From Treponema sp. (lineage in GTDB: Bacteria > Spirochaetota > Spirochaetia > Treponematales > Treponemataceae), in assembly GCA_016290335.1 (NCBI GenBank), contig JAEETM010000007.1, forward strand, positions 1 to 64,000: a stretch of 64,000 nt of DNA, given 5' to 3'. Every line of letters begins with the position of its first letter. Position 1 is the stretch's first letter. Of the stretch, positions 25,625 to 33,033 are shown one piece after another. The notes under the pieces are model-generated. The model was not told the origin of the DNA. It was given only the letters and a program-made list of their open reading frames with translations, and made no database searches. The position numbers were made by a program, and so were the translations under genes.

Positions 25625-26563
25625 CTACTCCCACTTTGTCCAAAAGTCCAATTGACCAAGTCCAAAGTTTGTGTTTTTACCTGCGTTTGCTATACAGGCA
25701 AATTTTAATAGTTGCAAATCTGATTGTGTAAATACTCCAGCGATTTTGAAAGTACCAATAACTCCACCAAGTTCCATTTTATTTTGCTGGCGTGTAGAAT
25801 AATGACAGATATCGGACCAATGAAGGTTTTTATCTGTTATCTTCAGATTTTCGTTTGGAGTATATTTACAGATCTGATCTATTTCAGATTTCTCATATAA
25901 ACTATACAGTGTATTTATACGCCGATAGAGACATCTCATAAAATCACTGGCAGAAAAATCAGACGAATATTTCCCTCCAACTTTAAAACGAAGCGGAGAT
26001 TTTAATTCTATAAGAACCTCTCCTTTTTTTGGGGATGAAGATTTGAAGGAAGAATCGTTCAGATTATATTCAAAAACACAAGGTGCAACTTCCGTATCTA
26101 TCTGTTCAGACGAAACAAGAATATCCTTTTTTCCCACAAGTACTTTTTGAACTGTAAAAGATACACGTTCCTTAAATATTCCGTTCTTTCCTGCTCGAAC
26201 AAAAGTTGCGTATATATATGGAAGATAATCTATTGCCTTACCAAAAAGCGTTATTGTAAAATCATATTCCTGCATTTTTTTTCCAGCTATCTGTTTTCCC
26301 TGTGTAAATGCATAAGGATGCGATGCCCTGTCCCGTCCAGGCACAATTTCATTACTTTGCTCCAAAATGGTTTCGAACAAAAAAGCATACGCGCATGTTT
26401 TGTTATACATACATTCCGGACATTTTGATTGTTGTGCGATGCAGCACATTAAACGCAACTCTTTTCCCAAGACGCTGCGTAACACAAAAAGCAGCTGAAA
26501 ATCGACAAAAACAGAAGAAGCAAAACTTATGTAAAAGTGTATGGGTAAATATGAGATTAACAC
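25625..26563 (-). CDS. cas6: Cas6 pre-crRNA endoribonuclease
   Basis: About 312 residues. The N-terminus 'LPIHFYISF' and the Cys-rich 'CPECMYNKTCAYAFLFE' are typical of the Cas6 family with a CxxC-x5-C motif, and the C-terminal 'GGVIGTFKIAGVF' and 'NAGKNTNFGLGQLDFW' form the Gly-rich RAMP loop. Cas6 cuts the repeat and leaves an 8-nt 5' handle, which here would be AUUAAGAC for all arrays in the window. The start is a GTG (GTG TTA ATC) that overlaps the upstream stop by 7 nt; GGTGG lies about 12 nt upstream. Confidence 0.8.
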   Translation of the reverse strand: MLISYLPIHFYISFASSVFVDFQLLFVLRSVLGKELRLMCCIAQQSKCPECMYNKTCAYAFLFETILEQSNEIVPGRDRASHPYAFTQGKQIAGKKMQEYDFTITLFGKAIDYLPYIYATFVRAGKNGIFKERVSFTVQKVLVGKKDILVSSEQIDTEVAPCVFEYNLNDSSFKSSSPKKGEVLIELKSPLRFKVGGKYSSDFSASDFMRCLYRRINTLYSLYEKSEIDQICKYTPNENLKITDKNLHWSDICHYSTRQQNKMELGGVIGTFKIAGVFTQSDLQLLKFACIANAGKNTNFGLGQLDFWTKWE

Positions 26564-27366
26564 TCTTTTATATCCACCAAATTTTCTTCTATCTGTTCTT
26601 TTATTGGCAAAAGAAATTTTTCAATTTCGTTTTTTAAATAACTTGGATCAACATTAAATGATTCTGCAATCGATTTTCTGGTTGGTTTTTTATCCAGATT
26701 ATAAATACTTTGATCCGCAAAAGTATATTTCTGTATTTTTTCTTCTCCATAACAATTGCAAAAGTGTTTTAAACCTTCAAATAACTCACGGGTCAAAACT
26801 GGACTAAGCCAAGCCTTATATTTTTTTCGTTGTTTATTTCTATAAGCATTTTCAACTACTTGTAAAATATCAAAGACGGAATAACTGCTTTCATACTTAT
26901 TATCAATAGGCATATATTTTTTATCTTCGATAAAATCATGAAGAGTTACTACATCTTCAGAACTGGATTCATTAGAATTTAACGGCTCATCAAAAGAAAA
27001 ATGATTTTCATCCTTTAATAATTGTTTCTTATAAAATCTATCAAAAATAACTGCTTTGAAATAAGAAGAATAACCACCCTTTATTTCTTTGTTTTCTCCT
27101 TTTTTCAAAATTATTTCAATAGCATCAATGATAGAGTCATCTGTTAAATCAGGCCTATTAACTAAAGGAGATTTTTTCTTTTCTTCATCACTAAGACTCA
27201 TAATACGTTGATTAAAACACCATTTACCAAACATATACAATTGTGCCATAATCTTTTTCTTTAACGTATCTTTAGACTCTTTAATTTCTTCATTACACAA
27301 TTCAGGAGTAAAGCATTTCTTACAGAGAGTGTTGATATTGTCTTCTTTATTTTCCTTTTCTGCCAT
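26557..27366 (-). CDS. Sigma-factor-like protein in the type III-D operon
   Basis: 269 residues. No exact family is recognised, but several stretches look like sigma-70: 'GYSSYFKAVIFDRFYKKQ' resembles region 2 (F-x-S-Y-x-x-x-x-I-x-x-x), 'FSFDEPLNSNESSSEDVVTL' followed by 'HDFIED' resembles the region 3-4 link (S-L-D-x-P...L-x-D-F-I-x-D), and the C-terminal 'TRKSIAESFNVDPSYLKNEI' is a helix-turn-helix in the place of region 4. An N-terminal CxxC-x6-C (CKKCFTPELC) may bind zinc. It is the second gene of the operon, directly after a CARF sensor. A role in reading the unusual promoters of this locus is inferred, not shown. Confidence 0.5.
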   Translation of the reverse strand: MAEKENKEDNINTLCKKCFTPELCNEEIKESKDTLKKKIMAQLYMFGKWCFNQRIMSLSDEEKKKSPLVNRPDLTDDSIIDAIEIILKKGENKEIKGGYSSYFKAVIFDRFYKKQLLKDENHFSFDEPLNSNESSSEDVVTLHDFIEDKKYMPIDNKYESSYSVFDILQVVENAYRNKQRKKYKAWLSPVLTRELFEGLKHFCNCYGEEKIQKYTFADQSIYNLDKKPTRKSIAESFNVDPSYLKNEIEKFLLPIKEQIEENLVDIKEC

Positions 27367-27375
27367 ACAACCCTT

Positions 27376-27993
27376 CTATAGTGAGAGGAACTTATTCAAT
27401 CGGTCTAACGCAGTTTTACTGTCTGGTGCAGACATAACAGACGCAAGTGAATTCAAATAGAACAAAGGTGTAACATCATAAAGTTCAGCAGTAGCAGCAA
27501 CAGATTCTTTATTCTTATTATGAACAATCTTACCATAAACAATATGTTTAATATCTGCATCAAAAAACTTTTCTGCAAAACTGAGTGCATAAAACAAAAC
27601 AGGTGTAAGAGTCTTTGGTCCATACGTCATATCTGCAAAGATTTCGCAATCATCTTCCAGTTTTTCAACAATTTGCTTAAAGCGCAATTCAACAATATCA
27701 CATGTTTCTTTAAATGGCGACACAACCTTATCAAAACTGAGATTTGAACCAATAGATTTATTTATATTTTCCAGCTCTGTTCTTTGAGCAGCTGCATTAG
27801 AATCTGAACCTTCGCCTTCAGTAATAATCTGAACTACTTTTACGTCATCTCCCTTTTTAAGCACTTTTGCAAGAACAGAATCAATTGGGCACATTACTTT
27901 TCCATCATATTCAACTGCCTTGTTTTCTACAGCGGCATAATGTACCGGAGTAATTACCTGCATTGGAATTGTTACAAATACTATTTTTTTCAT
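27376..27993 (-). CDS. Stand-alone CARF-domain protein (TM1812/Csx1-like sensor)
   Basis: 205 residues, a single Rossmann-like CARF domain. 'FADMTYGPKTLTPVLFYALS' carries the CARF ligand-loop motif (D-x-T-x-G-x-K/R), and 'YGKIVHNKNKESVAAT' the following strand. No HEPN, nuclease, HTH or membrane part is present, so it should act as a cyclic oligoadenylate sensor or ring nuclease, or signal to a partner. Gene order makes the sigma-like protein, 9 nt downstream, the natural partner. AAGGAAGAT precedes the ATG. First gene of the operon, with a TATAAT box upstream. Confidence 0.7.
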   Translation of the reverse strand: MKKIVFVTIPMQVITPVHYAAVENKAVEYDGKVMCPIDSVLAKVLKKGDDVKVVQIITEGEGSDSNAAAQRTELENINKSIGSNLSFDKVVSPFKETCDIVELRFKQIVEKLEDDCEIFADMTYGPKTLTPVLFYALSFAEKFFDADIKHIVYGKIVHNKNKESVAATAELYDVTPLFYLNSLASVMSAPDSKTALDRLNKFLSL

Positions 27994-28013
27994 TTTATCT
28001 TCCTTATCAATCT

Positions 28014-28019
28014 ATTATA
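28014..28019 (-). promoter_or_regulatory. Canonical -10 box of the type III-D operon
   Basis: TATAAT on the minus strand, 21 nt before the ATG of the CARF gene. The -35 region is poor. It differs from the bipartite element at the arrays, so the effector operon may have a house-keeping start of its own plus possible read-through from the element at 28432. Confidence 0.45.
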
Positions 28020-28071
28020 TCATACATAAAAAAAAAGTGTTATTTATTTTCATCAAAATTTTTATCCATTG

Positions 28072-28206
28072 TTATATATCTGCCGACTTTATTGGCGAAT
28101 CCTTGTGGCGTGGCTGTTTTGGTGCCAGTATTTCTTCAAGAATTTTTTTGATACATCCAGCCATAATCTTTGTAATTACCGGATTTGCTTTTACTTTTGT
28201 TCCCAT
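28072..28206 (-). CDS. 44-residue basic peptide
   Basis: A short frame starting MGTKVKANPVITKIMAGCIK, basic, ending in KSADI. GGGAG lies 6 nt before the ATG, and it begins 11 nt after the stop of the small membrane protein gene, so the two form a unit as do small gene and micropeptide elsewhere in the locus. The first half could form an amphipathic helix. Function unknown. Confidence 0.5.
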   Translation of the reverse strand: MGTKVKANPVITKIMAGCIKKILEEILAPKQPRHKDSPIKSADI

Positions 28207-28217
28207 AAATCTGCTCC

Positions 28218-28400
28218 CTATTCATTATCAATTTCATTTTCCATATCATCCGACAGAGAATCTGCATCTTCGTCTTCAGAAACATCAAAGGCATTGTTTA
28301 AGATATTGTCCAATTCCTGGCCCTTTTCTGTGCTACTCACGGCTGCTCCAACAATAGCTCCAAATACGCCACCAATTAACATACATGCTTCTATAATCAT
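28218..28400 (-). CDS. Small Gly-rich membrane protein, copy 1 of CRISPR-linked family
   Basis: About 60 residues: MIIEACMLIGGVFGAIVGAA, then S-S-T-E-K-G-Q-E-L-D and an acidic tail. The hydrophobic segment is full of GxxxG spacing. Relatives are encoded at 29566-29679, 30342-30533 and 34947-35138, plus a decayed one at 33416-33550, always next to a CRISPR array or a nuclease gene. The ATG at 28400 has GGAGG 5 nt upstream. The bipartite element lies upstream at 28432. Helix packing in the membrane is likely; toxicity, pore formation or sensing are open. Confidence 0.6.
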   Translation of the reverse strand: MIIEACMLIGGVFGAIVGAAVSSTEKGQELDNILNNAFDVSEDEDADSLSDDMENEIDNE

Positions 28401-28431
28401 AGAATCCTCCAAAATTATTTTCGTTTACATA

Positions 28432-28464
28432 AATATTAGAGAATTGAATGATAGAAAAATTGAT
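28432..28464 (-). promoter_or_regulatory. Bipartite promoter-like element, copy b
   Basis: Minus strand: ATCAATTTTT, 13 nt, CTCTAATATT, followed by a 5' leader with TAAACGAAAATAATTTT that recurs in copies d and e and, slightly changed, at cas1. It precedes the small membrane gene at 28400, the 44-residue gene and then the whole cas operon, which could be reached by read-through. Confidence 0.65.
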
Positions 28465-28519
28465 ATTTTTTTTGATTTTTTTTGAGAATTTTTTGCGTTT
28501 TTTGGGTAAGAAACTTGCG

Positions 28520-28847
28520 ATTTTAATCCCTTAAATCAGGTCACATTTTAAAAGCGATATGCTAATGATGATGCTATCGAATGTATTTGCAGGTCTTAAT
28601 CCCTTAAATCAGGTCACATTTTAAAAGTATATCTTTTCTAGTTTGATTTGCTGCCGATGCAGCTTTAGTCTTAATCCCTTAAATCAGGTCACATTTTAAA
28701 AGAGGTTCAGACTCAAATTTCAAGTAATTTAAAGCTTGAGTCTTAATCCCTTAAATCAGGTCACATTTTAAAAGCGTATACTGCAGTACCGCCACCCCAA
28801 CCTTCCATACCGGTCTTAATCCCTTAAATCAGGTCACATTTTAAAAG
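28520..28847 (-). CRISPR. CRISPR array A: five 35-nt repeats, four spacers
   Basis: Repeats begin at 28520, 28593, 28668, 28740 and 28813. On the + strand a repeat reads GTCTTAATCCC, TTAAATCAGG, TCACATTTTAAAAG in order; the leftmost has ATT in place of GTC. Spacers are 37-40 nt. The decayed end on the left and the leader on the right give minus-strand transcription, so the crRNA repeat ends in GGGATTAAGAC. It lies 0.5 kb upstream of the type III-D operon. Confidence 0.97.
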
Positions 28848-29118
28848 ACTGGGGATTGCAACTCATTAAACTATATAAAGTTGCAAAGCCATTTCCGCAA
28901 GTCTCCCTTATTTTCATCACTTTTACGCCATTTTTAGCATATCTTATTCCATCAAACGCACCTAAATCCTTATAATACAAAGATTTACAAAAATCGCAAG
29001 TCTCGCAATCCAGCAATACAGGAAACTTTATGTCAAAAATCTTACTGTACCTAAATTATTGCACGAAAAAATCAAATTGTAAACTAAAGCTGAATAGTAA
29101 AATTATAACCGGTTATTT
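28848..29118 (-). promoter_or_regulatory. CRISPR leader of array A (truncated copy)
   Basis: This stretch is repeated with about 85-90% identity by eye next to arrays B and C. It carries an inverted repeat close to the first repeat (TTGCAACTT ... near-complement on the other side of TATATAG), a TATAGT/TATAAT-like box, and a conserved TTGCGATTTTTGTAAATC. A 60-codon minus-strand frame runs through it but the three copies differ at many coding positions, so I treat it as non-coding. After ACCGGTTA this copy breaks off and joins part of a promoter element, so it lost its upstream half. Confidence 0.7.
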
Positions 29119-29144
29119 TGAATGATAGAGAAATTGATATTTTC

Positions 29145-29531
29145 TTAATAATATTCATATTCTCTGAAACATATATGTTCAAATATATTCTGTTTTTGTA
29201 CCTGTTCGCCTTCTCTGACTTCTTTTGAGACTCTTTTAGAAACTGCATGAATTGGAATTAACTTCTTTTTTAATGCATAGTCAACAAGCATAAAAGTTGA
29301 ACCTGGCTCACCCTGAATGATAACAACATCACCAGCTTTTGCTGCCTCCAGCCAATCTACTGCGGCATAAATAGAAGTTTTATCCAGTTTCTGAGTTATG
29401 GGGATTTGAGACCATATTTCTGAAAGTTTAGACTCTGGATAGTTTATATTTGAGATTGAATATTTTTCATGAAGTTCTGTGATTTGATTTTCTGTTAATA
29501 TATGATTTATTAAGCAAAATGCAGTTCTCAT
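29145..29531 (-). CDS. csx20: Csx20-like CRISPR ring nuclease
   Basis: 128 residues. 'RTAFCLINHILTENQITELH', 'SEIWSQIP', 'AGDVVIIQGEPGSTFMLVDY' and 'LIPIHAVSKRVSKE' match the Csx20 family well (L-x-N-H-x-L-T-x-x-Q, then L-W-S-x-I-P, then G-D-x-x-x-x-Q-G-x-x-G). Csx20 proteins are CARF-like enzymes that degrade cyclic tetra-adenylate and switch off type III signalling. It sits between arrays A and B, away from the effector operon, behind promoter element d and a truncated small membrane gene. AGAGGA precedes the ATG. Confidence 0.75.
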   Translation of the reverse strand: MRTAFCLINHILTENQITELHEKYSISNINYPESKLSEIWSQIPITQKLDKTSIYAAVDWLEAAKAGDVVIIQGEPGSTFMLVDYALKKKLIPIHAVSKRVSKEVREGEQVQKQNIFEHICFREYEYY

Positions 29532-29565
29532 TTTATTCCTCTATAAACCTACTCCTTATTCATTA

Positions 29566-29679
29566 TCATCCGATGTTTAAGATACTGTTCAATTTCTGGC
29601 CCTTTTCTGTACTACCCACGGCTGCCCCAACAATAGCTCCAACTGCACCACCAATTAAAATACATGCTTCTGTAATCAT
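29566..29679 (-). CDS. Small Gly-rich membrane protein, truncated copy
   Basis: 37 residues: MITEACILIGGAVGAIVGAA, then GSTEKGQKLNSIL and a premature stop. It keeps the whole membrane segment and lacks the acidic or helical tail of its relatives. GGAGG is 5 nt upstream. It may still make a membrane peptide, or be a relic upstream of csx20 (35 nt downstream). Confidence 0.5.
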   Translation of the reverse strand: MITEACILIGGAVGAIVGAAVGSTEKGQKLNSILNIG

Positions 29680-29710
29680 AGAATCCTCCAAAATTATTTT
29701 CGTTTACATA

Positions 29711-29743
29711 AATATTAAAGAATTGAATGATAGAAAAATTGAT
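29711..29743 (-). promoter_or_regulatory. Bipartite promoter-like element, copy d
   Basis: Minus strand: ATCAATTTTT, 13 nt, CTTTAATATT (one change from the other copies). It precedes the truncated small gene and csx20, and further down leader and array A. Confidence 0.6.
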
Positions 29744-29786
29744 TTTTTTTTGTGGATTTTTTGCGTTTCTGGGGAAGAAACTTGCG

Positions 29787-29961
29787 ATTTTAATCCCTTA
29801 AATCAGGTCACATTTTAAAAGTCGTGACATAGTGTAGAAAGAACTCAGTGGCGTGTATGTCTTAATCCCTTAAATCAGGTCACATTTTAAAAGAATGGAT
29901 GCTTGGAGAACGAAACGGAATGTCGGGTCTTAATCCCTTAAATCAGGTCACATTTTAAAAG
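29787..29961 (-). CRISPR. CRISPR array B: three 35-nt repeats, two spacers
   Basis: Repeats at 29787, 29859 and 29927, same sequence as array A; the leftmost again starts ATT instead of GTC, and the bases before it (AAACTTGCG) equal those before array A. Spacers are 37 and 33 nt. Transcription on the minus strand from the leader on the right. Confidence 0.97.
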
Positions 29962-30268
29962 CTGAGGGTTGTAACTCAATAAATTATATAGAGTTGCAAG
30001 GCCATTTCCGCAGGTCTCCCTTATTTTCATCACTTTTACGCCATTTTTAGCATACCACATCCCATTAAACACATCTAAATCCTTATAATACATAGATTTA
30101 TAAAAATCGCAAGTCTCCCAGAACAGCAATACAGGAAACTTTATGCCAAAAATCTTACTGTACCTAAATTATTGCACGAAAAAAGCGAATTGTAAACTAA
30201 AGCTGAATACGAAAAATACAACCGGTTACAAGGAGTCCGGCGCTCCCCAAAGGTTACTTCAAGGATTT
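29962..30268 (-). promoter_or_regulatory. CRISPR leader of array B
   Basis: Full-length leader copy: inverted repeat and TATAAT-like box near the array, then the conserved core, and at its far end ACCGGTTACAAGGAGTCC with a small hairpin (GGAG, 7 nt, CTCC at 30232-30246). It directly follows the micropeptide gene on the minus strand, so leader RNA and micropeptide mRNA may be one transcript. Confidence 0.7.
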
Positions 30269-30340
30269 TTATTTTCCAATGAGCTTTCCAACAATCGCAC
30301 CAATTCCAATACCAATGGCTGTAACAACGATAGTGAGTAT
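30269..30340 (-). pseudogene. 23-residue hydrophobic peptide, copy with ATA at the start codon
   Basis: The frame LTIVVTAIGIGIGAIVGKLI-GK is kept, with GGAGG and the right spacing, but the start codon of the intact copy at 33414 (ATG) is ATA here. It follows the stop of the small membrane gene by 1 nt. Either it is silent or it uses a rare start. Confidence 0.5.
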
Positions 30341-30341
30341 G

Positions 30342-30533
30342 TTATTTTCCTCCTTCAATCAAATCATTTAATCTCTTTTTGTCCGGTAAGTACTTGGAAA
30401 CCTTGTTGTCAAAAACATCCATCGCATCTTTCAATTTTTCATCCAATTCTTGTCCTTTTTCCGTTGTTGATAATCCCGCCCCGATAAGGGCTCCAATTGC
30501 GCCGCCAATTAACATACATGCTTCAGTAATCAT
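30342..30533 (-). CDS. Small Gly-rich membrane protein, copy 2 of CRISPR-linked family
   Basis: 63 residues: MITEACMLIGGAIGALIGAG, then L-S-T-T-E-K-G-Q-E-L-D, then a helical tail ending KRLNDLIEGGK. The last codons (GGA GGA AAA) form the ribosome site for the micropeptide frame that follows. GGAGG precedes the ATG at 30533, and promoter element e lies upstream. Closest relative is 34947-35138, sharing the tail FDNKVSKYLPDKK. Confidence 0.65.
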   Translation of the reverse strand: MITEACMLIGGAIGALIGAGLSTTEKGQELDEKLKDAMDVFDNKVSKYLPDKKRLNDLIEGGK

Positions 30534-30564
30534 ATAATCCTCCAAAATTATTTTCGTTTACATA

Positions 30565-30597
30565 AATATTAGAGTAGCGAATAATGAAAAAATTGAT
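30565..30597 (-). promoter_or_regulatory. Bipartite promoter-like element, copy e
   Basis: Minus strand: ATCAATTTTT, 13 nt, CTCTAATATT. It precedes the small gene at 30533, the micropeptide frame, and leader plus array B, which could form one transcript. Confidence 0.65.
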
Positions 30598-30651
30598 AAA
30601 TTATGTGATTTTTTTTTGGATAATTTCTTCTTTTTTTTGATAAGTCACTTG

Positions 30652-30675
30652 CGATTTTAATCCCCTAAATCATCA
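30652..30675 (-). repeat. CRISPR repeat remnant at the end of cas2
   Basis: GCGATTTTAATCCCCTAAATCA equals the left end of arrays A and B (GCGATTTTAATCCC-TTAAATCA) with one inserted C. The cas2 stop codon lies inside it. It marks a former array end at this spot, so cas1-cas2 replaced or displaced an array. Confidence 0.65.
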
Positions 30676-30961
30676 AAAAACCAGCCCCATTCTGTTTTTC
30701 CTGTTCCGTTGGAATACCAATCTTAACCTTCTTGGCCCAATCATCAATTGCAAACTCGTAAATAATCACGGAATCCTCTTTTGGATCTACAATCTTTCTA
30801 ATCCTTTCTTCCAGAAGCTCTTTTATATTTTCAGATTTCACACACATTTCAAAAACCGAATACTGAACCCGGTATGCATAATTCAACAAAAGTCTGGTGA
30901 GCAGTCTTCGCCGCCGGTCGTCTGAAACATCGAATGCAATTACAAAATGTTTTTCCTGCAT
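30665..30961 (-). CDS. cas2: Cas2 endoribonuclease-fold integrase subunit
   Basis: 98 residues. 'HFVIAFDVSDDRRRRLLTRL' has the N-terminal beta strand ending in Asp and the basic helix of Cas2; 'YAYRVQYSVFEMCVK' is the usual Q-x-S-V-F-E. Cas2 dimerises between Cas1 dimers in the spacer integrase. It is 8 nt downstream of cas1. AAGGAA precedes the ATG. The last codons overlap a CRISPR repeat remnant, so the C-terminus (GAGFLMI) may be newly formed. Confidence 0.9.
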   Translation of the reverse strand: MQEKHFVIAFDVSDDRRRRLLTRLLLNYAYRVQYSVFEMCVKSENIKELLEERIRKIVDPKEDSVIIYEFAIDDWAKKVKIGIPTEQEKQNGAGFLMI

Positions 30962-30969
30962 AGCGTTCC

Positions 30970-31971
30970 TTATTTATACTGATATGGTTTATAGATTTCT
31001 TCCTTTTCTGTAAGAACCTTTTTAAAGTTTTCTGCCTGCCTGAATATCAAATCTCTGCAAGTAATTTCATTATCGCCTATCTTGATTTTCTGCGACATTT
31101 TTTCTTCAAACTCTGCAATCACTTTTTTCATACTGTCCCGTGTAAGATAGACGGCTTTTCCTTCCTGTATAAAATCTTCTTCATTCAGAATCTTGTGATT
31201 GAAAAGACGGCAGCAAATGACATCGGCAAAAGGTGTTCGGAACTCTTCCATCAGATCATATACCAGGGATTTCCTACCGTACTGTATTTCGTGCAAAACG
31301 CCTGCCATACAATCAAATCCTTCTGACTGCAAAGCCAGTTCCACTTCTTCTGCCAGAAGATAATAGAGAAAACTCAAAACTGCATTTACGTTTGTTTCCG
31401 GCGGATTCTTGCTCCGCTTTTCGAACACTGCCCATTCAGGTTTTATATGAAGCTTCAAGACAGAAAAGTAATACCGCGCTGTTAGTCCTTCCAAACCTCT
31501 TAAAGCCTGAACAGATTTGCACCTTTGTACCATACCTAAAGTTTTCTTGATTTCTTCTGCTGCCTCTGTAATTTGTGATTTTTGATCAGCATCTTTTAGA
31601 GTTCGCTTTATTCGCTGAATAAACGCCAGCTGATTTTTAATTTTCCCCAACACGATTGCCTTTGATATTTCCAGTGATTTAGATTTGTCTTCCATAAGCC
31701 TGTACTGCGTTTGTTTTAAAAAGACATTTTTTTCATCTTCATATTGAATGGAAATATTTTCATTGTTGCCACCAGTTTTTATGGAAACAGGGATTTTGTA
31801 TTTTGAAAGCAGCCAGAATGCCTCTCCTGTAATGGAAACAGAATTACACAGAATGAACTTATCTGTATTTATTGGAAGTATACTTACACACTTTCCCTGA
31901 TAATCCTTAAACACAAAATGCTGGTCGCATTTAGACAGCTGTCCCTTTGTTGAAATGTAAACATTTGACAT
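30970..31971 (-). CDS. cas1: Cas1 spacer integrase
   Basis: 333 residues. The metal site residues are in place: Glu at about 161 ('LRGLEGLTARYYF'), His at about 227 ('GVLHEIQYGRKS') and Asp at about 239 ('LVYDLMEEFRTPFAD'). With Cas2 it inserts new spacers at the leader end of the arrays. The start at 31971 (MSNVYIST) is preferred, as the GGGAGG site is too close to the ATG two codons earlier. It lies between arrays B and C, with promoter element f upstream, not in the effector operon. Confidence 0.9.
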   Translation of the reverse strand: MSNVYISTKGQLSKCDQHFVFKDYQGKCVSILPINTDKFILCNSVSITGEAFWLLSKYKIPVSIKTGGNNENISIQYEDEKNVFLKQTQYRLMEDKSKSLEISKAIVLGKIKNQLAFIQRIKRTLKDADQKSQITEAAEEIKKTLGMVQRCKSVQALRGLEGLTARYYFSVLKLHIKPEWAVFEKRSKNPPETNVNAVLSFLYYLLAEEVELALQSEGFDCMAGVLHEIQYGRKSLVYDLMEEFRTPFADVICCRLFNHKILNEEDFIQEGKAVYLTRDSMKKVIAEFEEKMSQKIKIGDNEITCRDLIFRQAENFKKVLTEKEEIYKPYQYK

Positions 31972-32011
31972 AGGCATTCTCCTCCCGCTTTTTTGCGAAA
32001 ATATTTTCGTT

Positions 32012-32044
32012 TATATAAGAGAAGAATGGTTTTGAAAAATTGAT
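32012..32044 (-). promoter_or_regulatory. Bipartite promoter-like element, copy f (cas1-cas2)
   Basis: Minus strand: ATCAATTTTT, 13 nt, CTCTTATATA, then AAACGAAAATATTTTCG as in the leaders of copies b, d and e. It places cas1-cas2 under the same control as the small membrane genes and arrays. Confidence 0.65.
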
Positions 32045-32053
32045 AATTTTGTG

Positions 32054-33033
32054 AAGAAAATCCCTTGAGGCAGGTCATGTTTTATAAAGATGATATTCTT
32101 TCAGCGCAGAATGCATTCATAAAAGTTTCTTAATCCCTTAAATCAGGTCACATTTTAAAAGGTAAACAATTATTCTCATTTGAACTTGACAGAAGAAGTC
32201 TTAATCCCTTAAATCAGGTCACATTTTAAAAGCCGATTTGGGGTTTGGAAAAACAATGAAGTTGAAGTTGGTCTTAATCCCTTAAATCAGGTCACATTTT
32301 AAAAGTCGATGGCAAATAGTATCGACAAATTCTGACAAACATCCGTCTTAATCCCTTAAATCAGGTCACATTTTAAAAGAGGGCTCCAGGGTTTTCCCTG
32401 GAGCTCTTTTTTTCTATTGTCTTAATCCCTTAAATCAGGTCACATTTTAAAAGGAGATCGTTTCTTGAAGATAAATTTGAATATTCGATTGTCTTAATCC
32501 CTTAAATCAGGTCACATTTTAAAAGCAGATTTGTAAAATATTCCTTCTGCCTCTGTTCTGTCTTAATCCCTTAAATCAGGTCACATTTTAAAAGTGTCCA
32601 GAAAAGAATACCAAATCGAACATAATCTGAATCAGTCTTAATCCCTTAAATCAGGTCACATTTTAAAAGCTTCATTTCTATGAGTTTTGATATAATCCAT
32701 AATGATGGTCTTAATCCCTTAAATCAGGTCACATTTTAAAAGTATAGTATCCTTTTTATTTTCACCACGAGTATGCTCCAGTCTTAATCCCTTAAATCAG
32801 GTCACATTTTAAAAGGAAAGCGTAGAGAAATATTTTCGTTGGACTGATGATGAGTCTTAATCCCTTAAATCAGGTCACATTTTAAAAGTCAACAGTATTC
32901 AGAATGATTGGTTTCTGAAAATTGAGTCTTAATCCCTTAAATCAGGTCACATTTTAAAAGAGGATTTTTTTCGGTTTACATTATTCGCCGCATTCTCAGT
33001 CTTAATCCCTTAAATCAGGTCACATTTTAAAAG
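32054..33033 (-). CRISPR. CRISPR array C: 14 repeats (13 intact), 13 spacers
   Basis: Intact 35-nt repeats start at 32127, 32198, 32271, 32345, 32419, 32491, 32560, 32635, 32708, 32781, 32854, 32926 and 32999; a strongly decayed one lies at 32054-32089. Spacers are 34-40 nt. Same repeat as arrays A and B; transcription on the minus strand. The spacer at 32380-32418 is itself a terminator-like hairpin. The decayed left end is only 10 nt from promoter element f. Confidence 0.97.

Noticed and set aside
29105..29140. Possible eighth copy of the bipartite element
   Set aside because: Only the GAATGATAGAGAAATTGAT half is present; the CTCTAATATT half is replaced by leader sequence, so it is a recombination scar.
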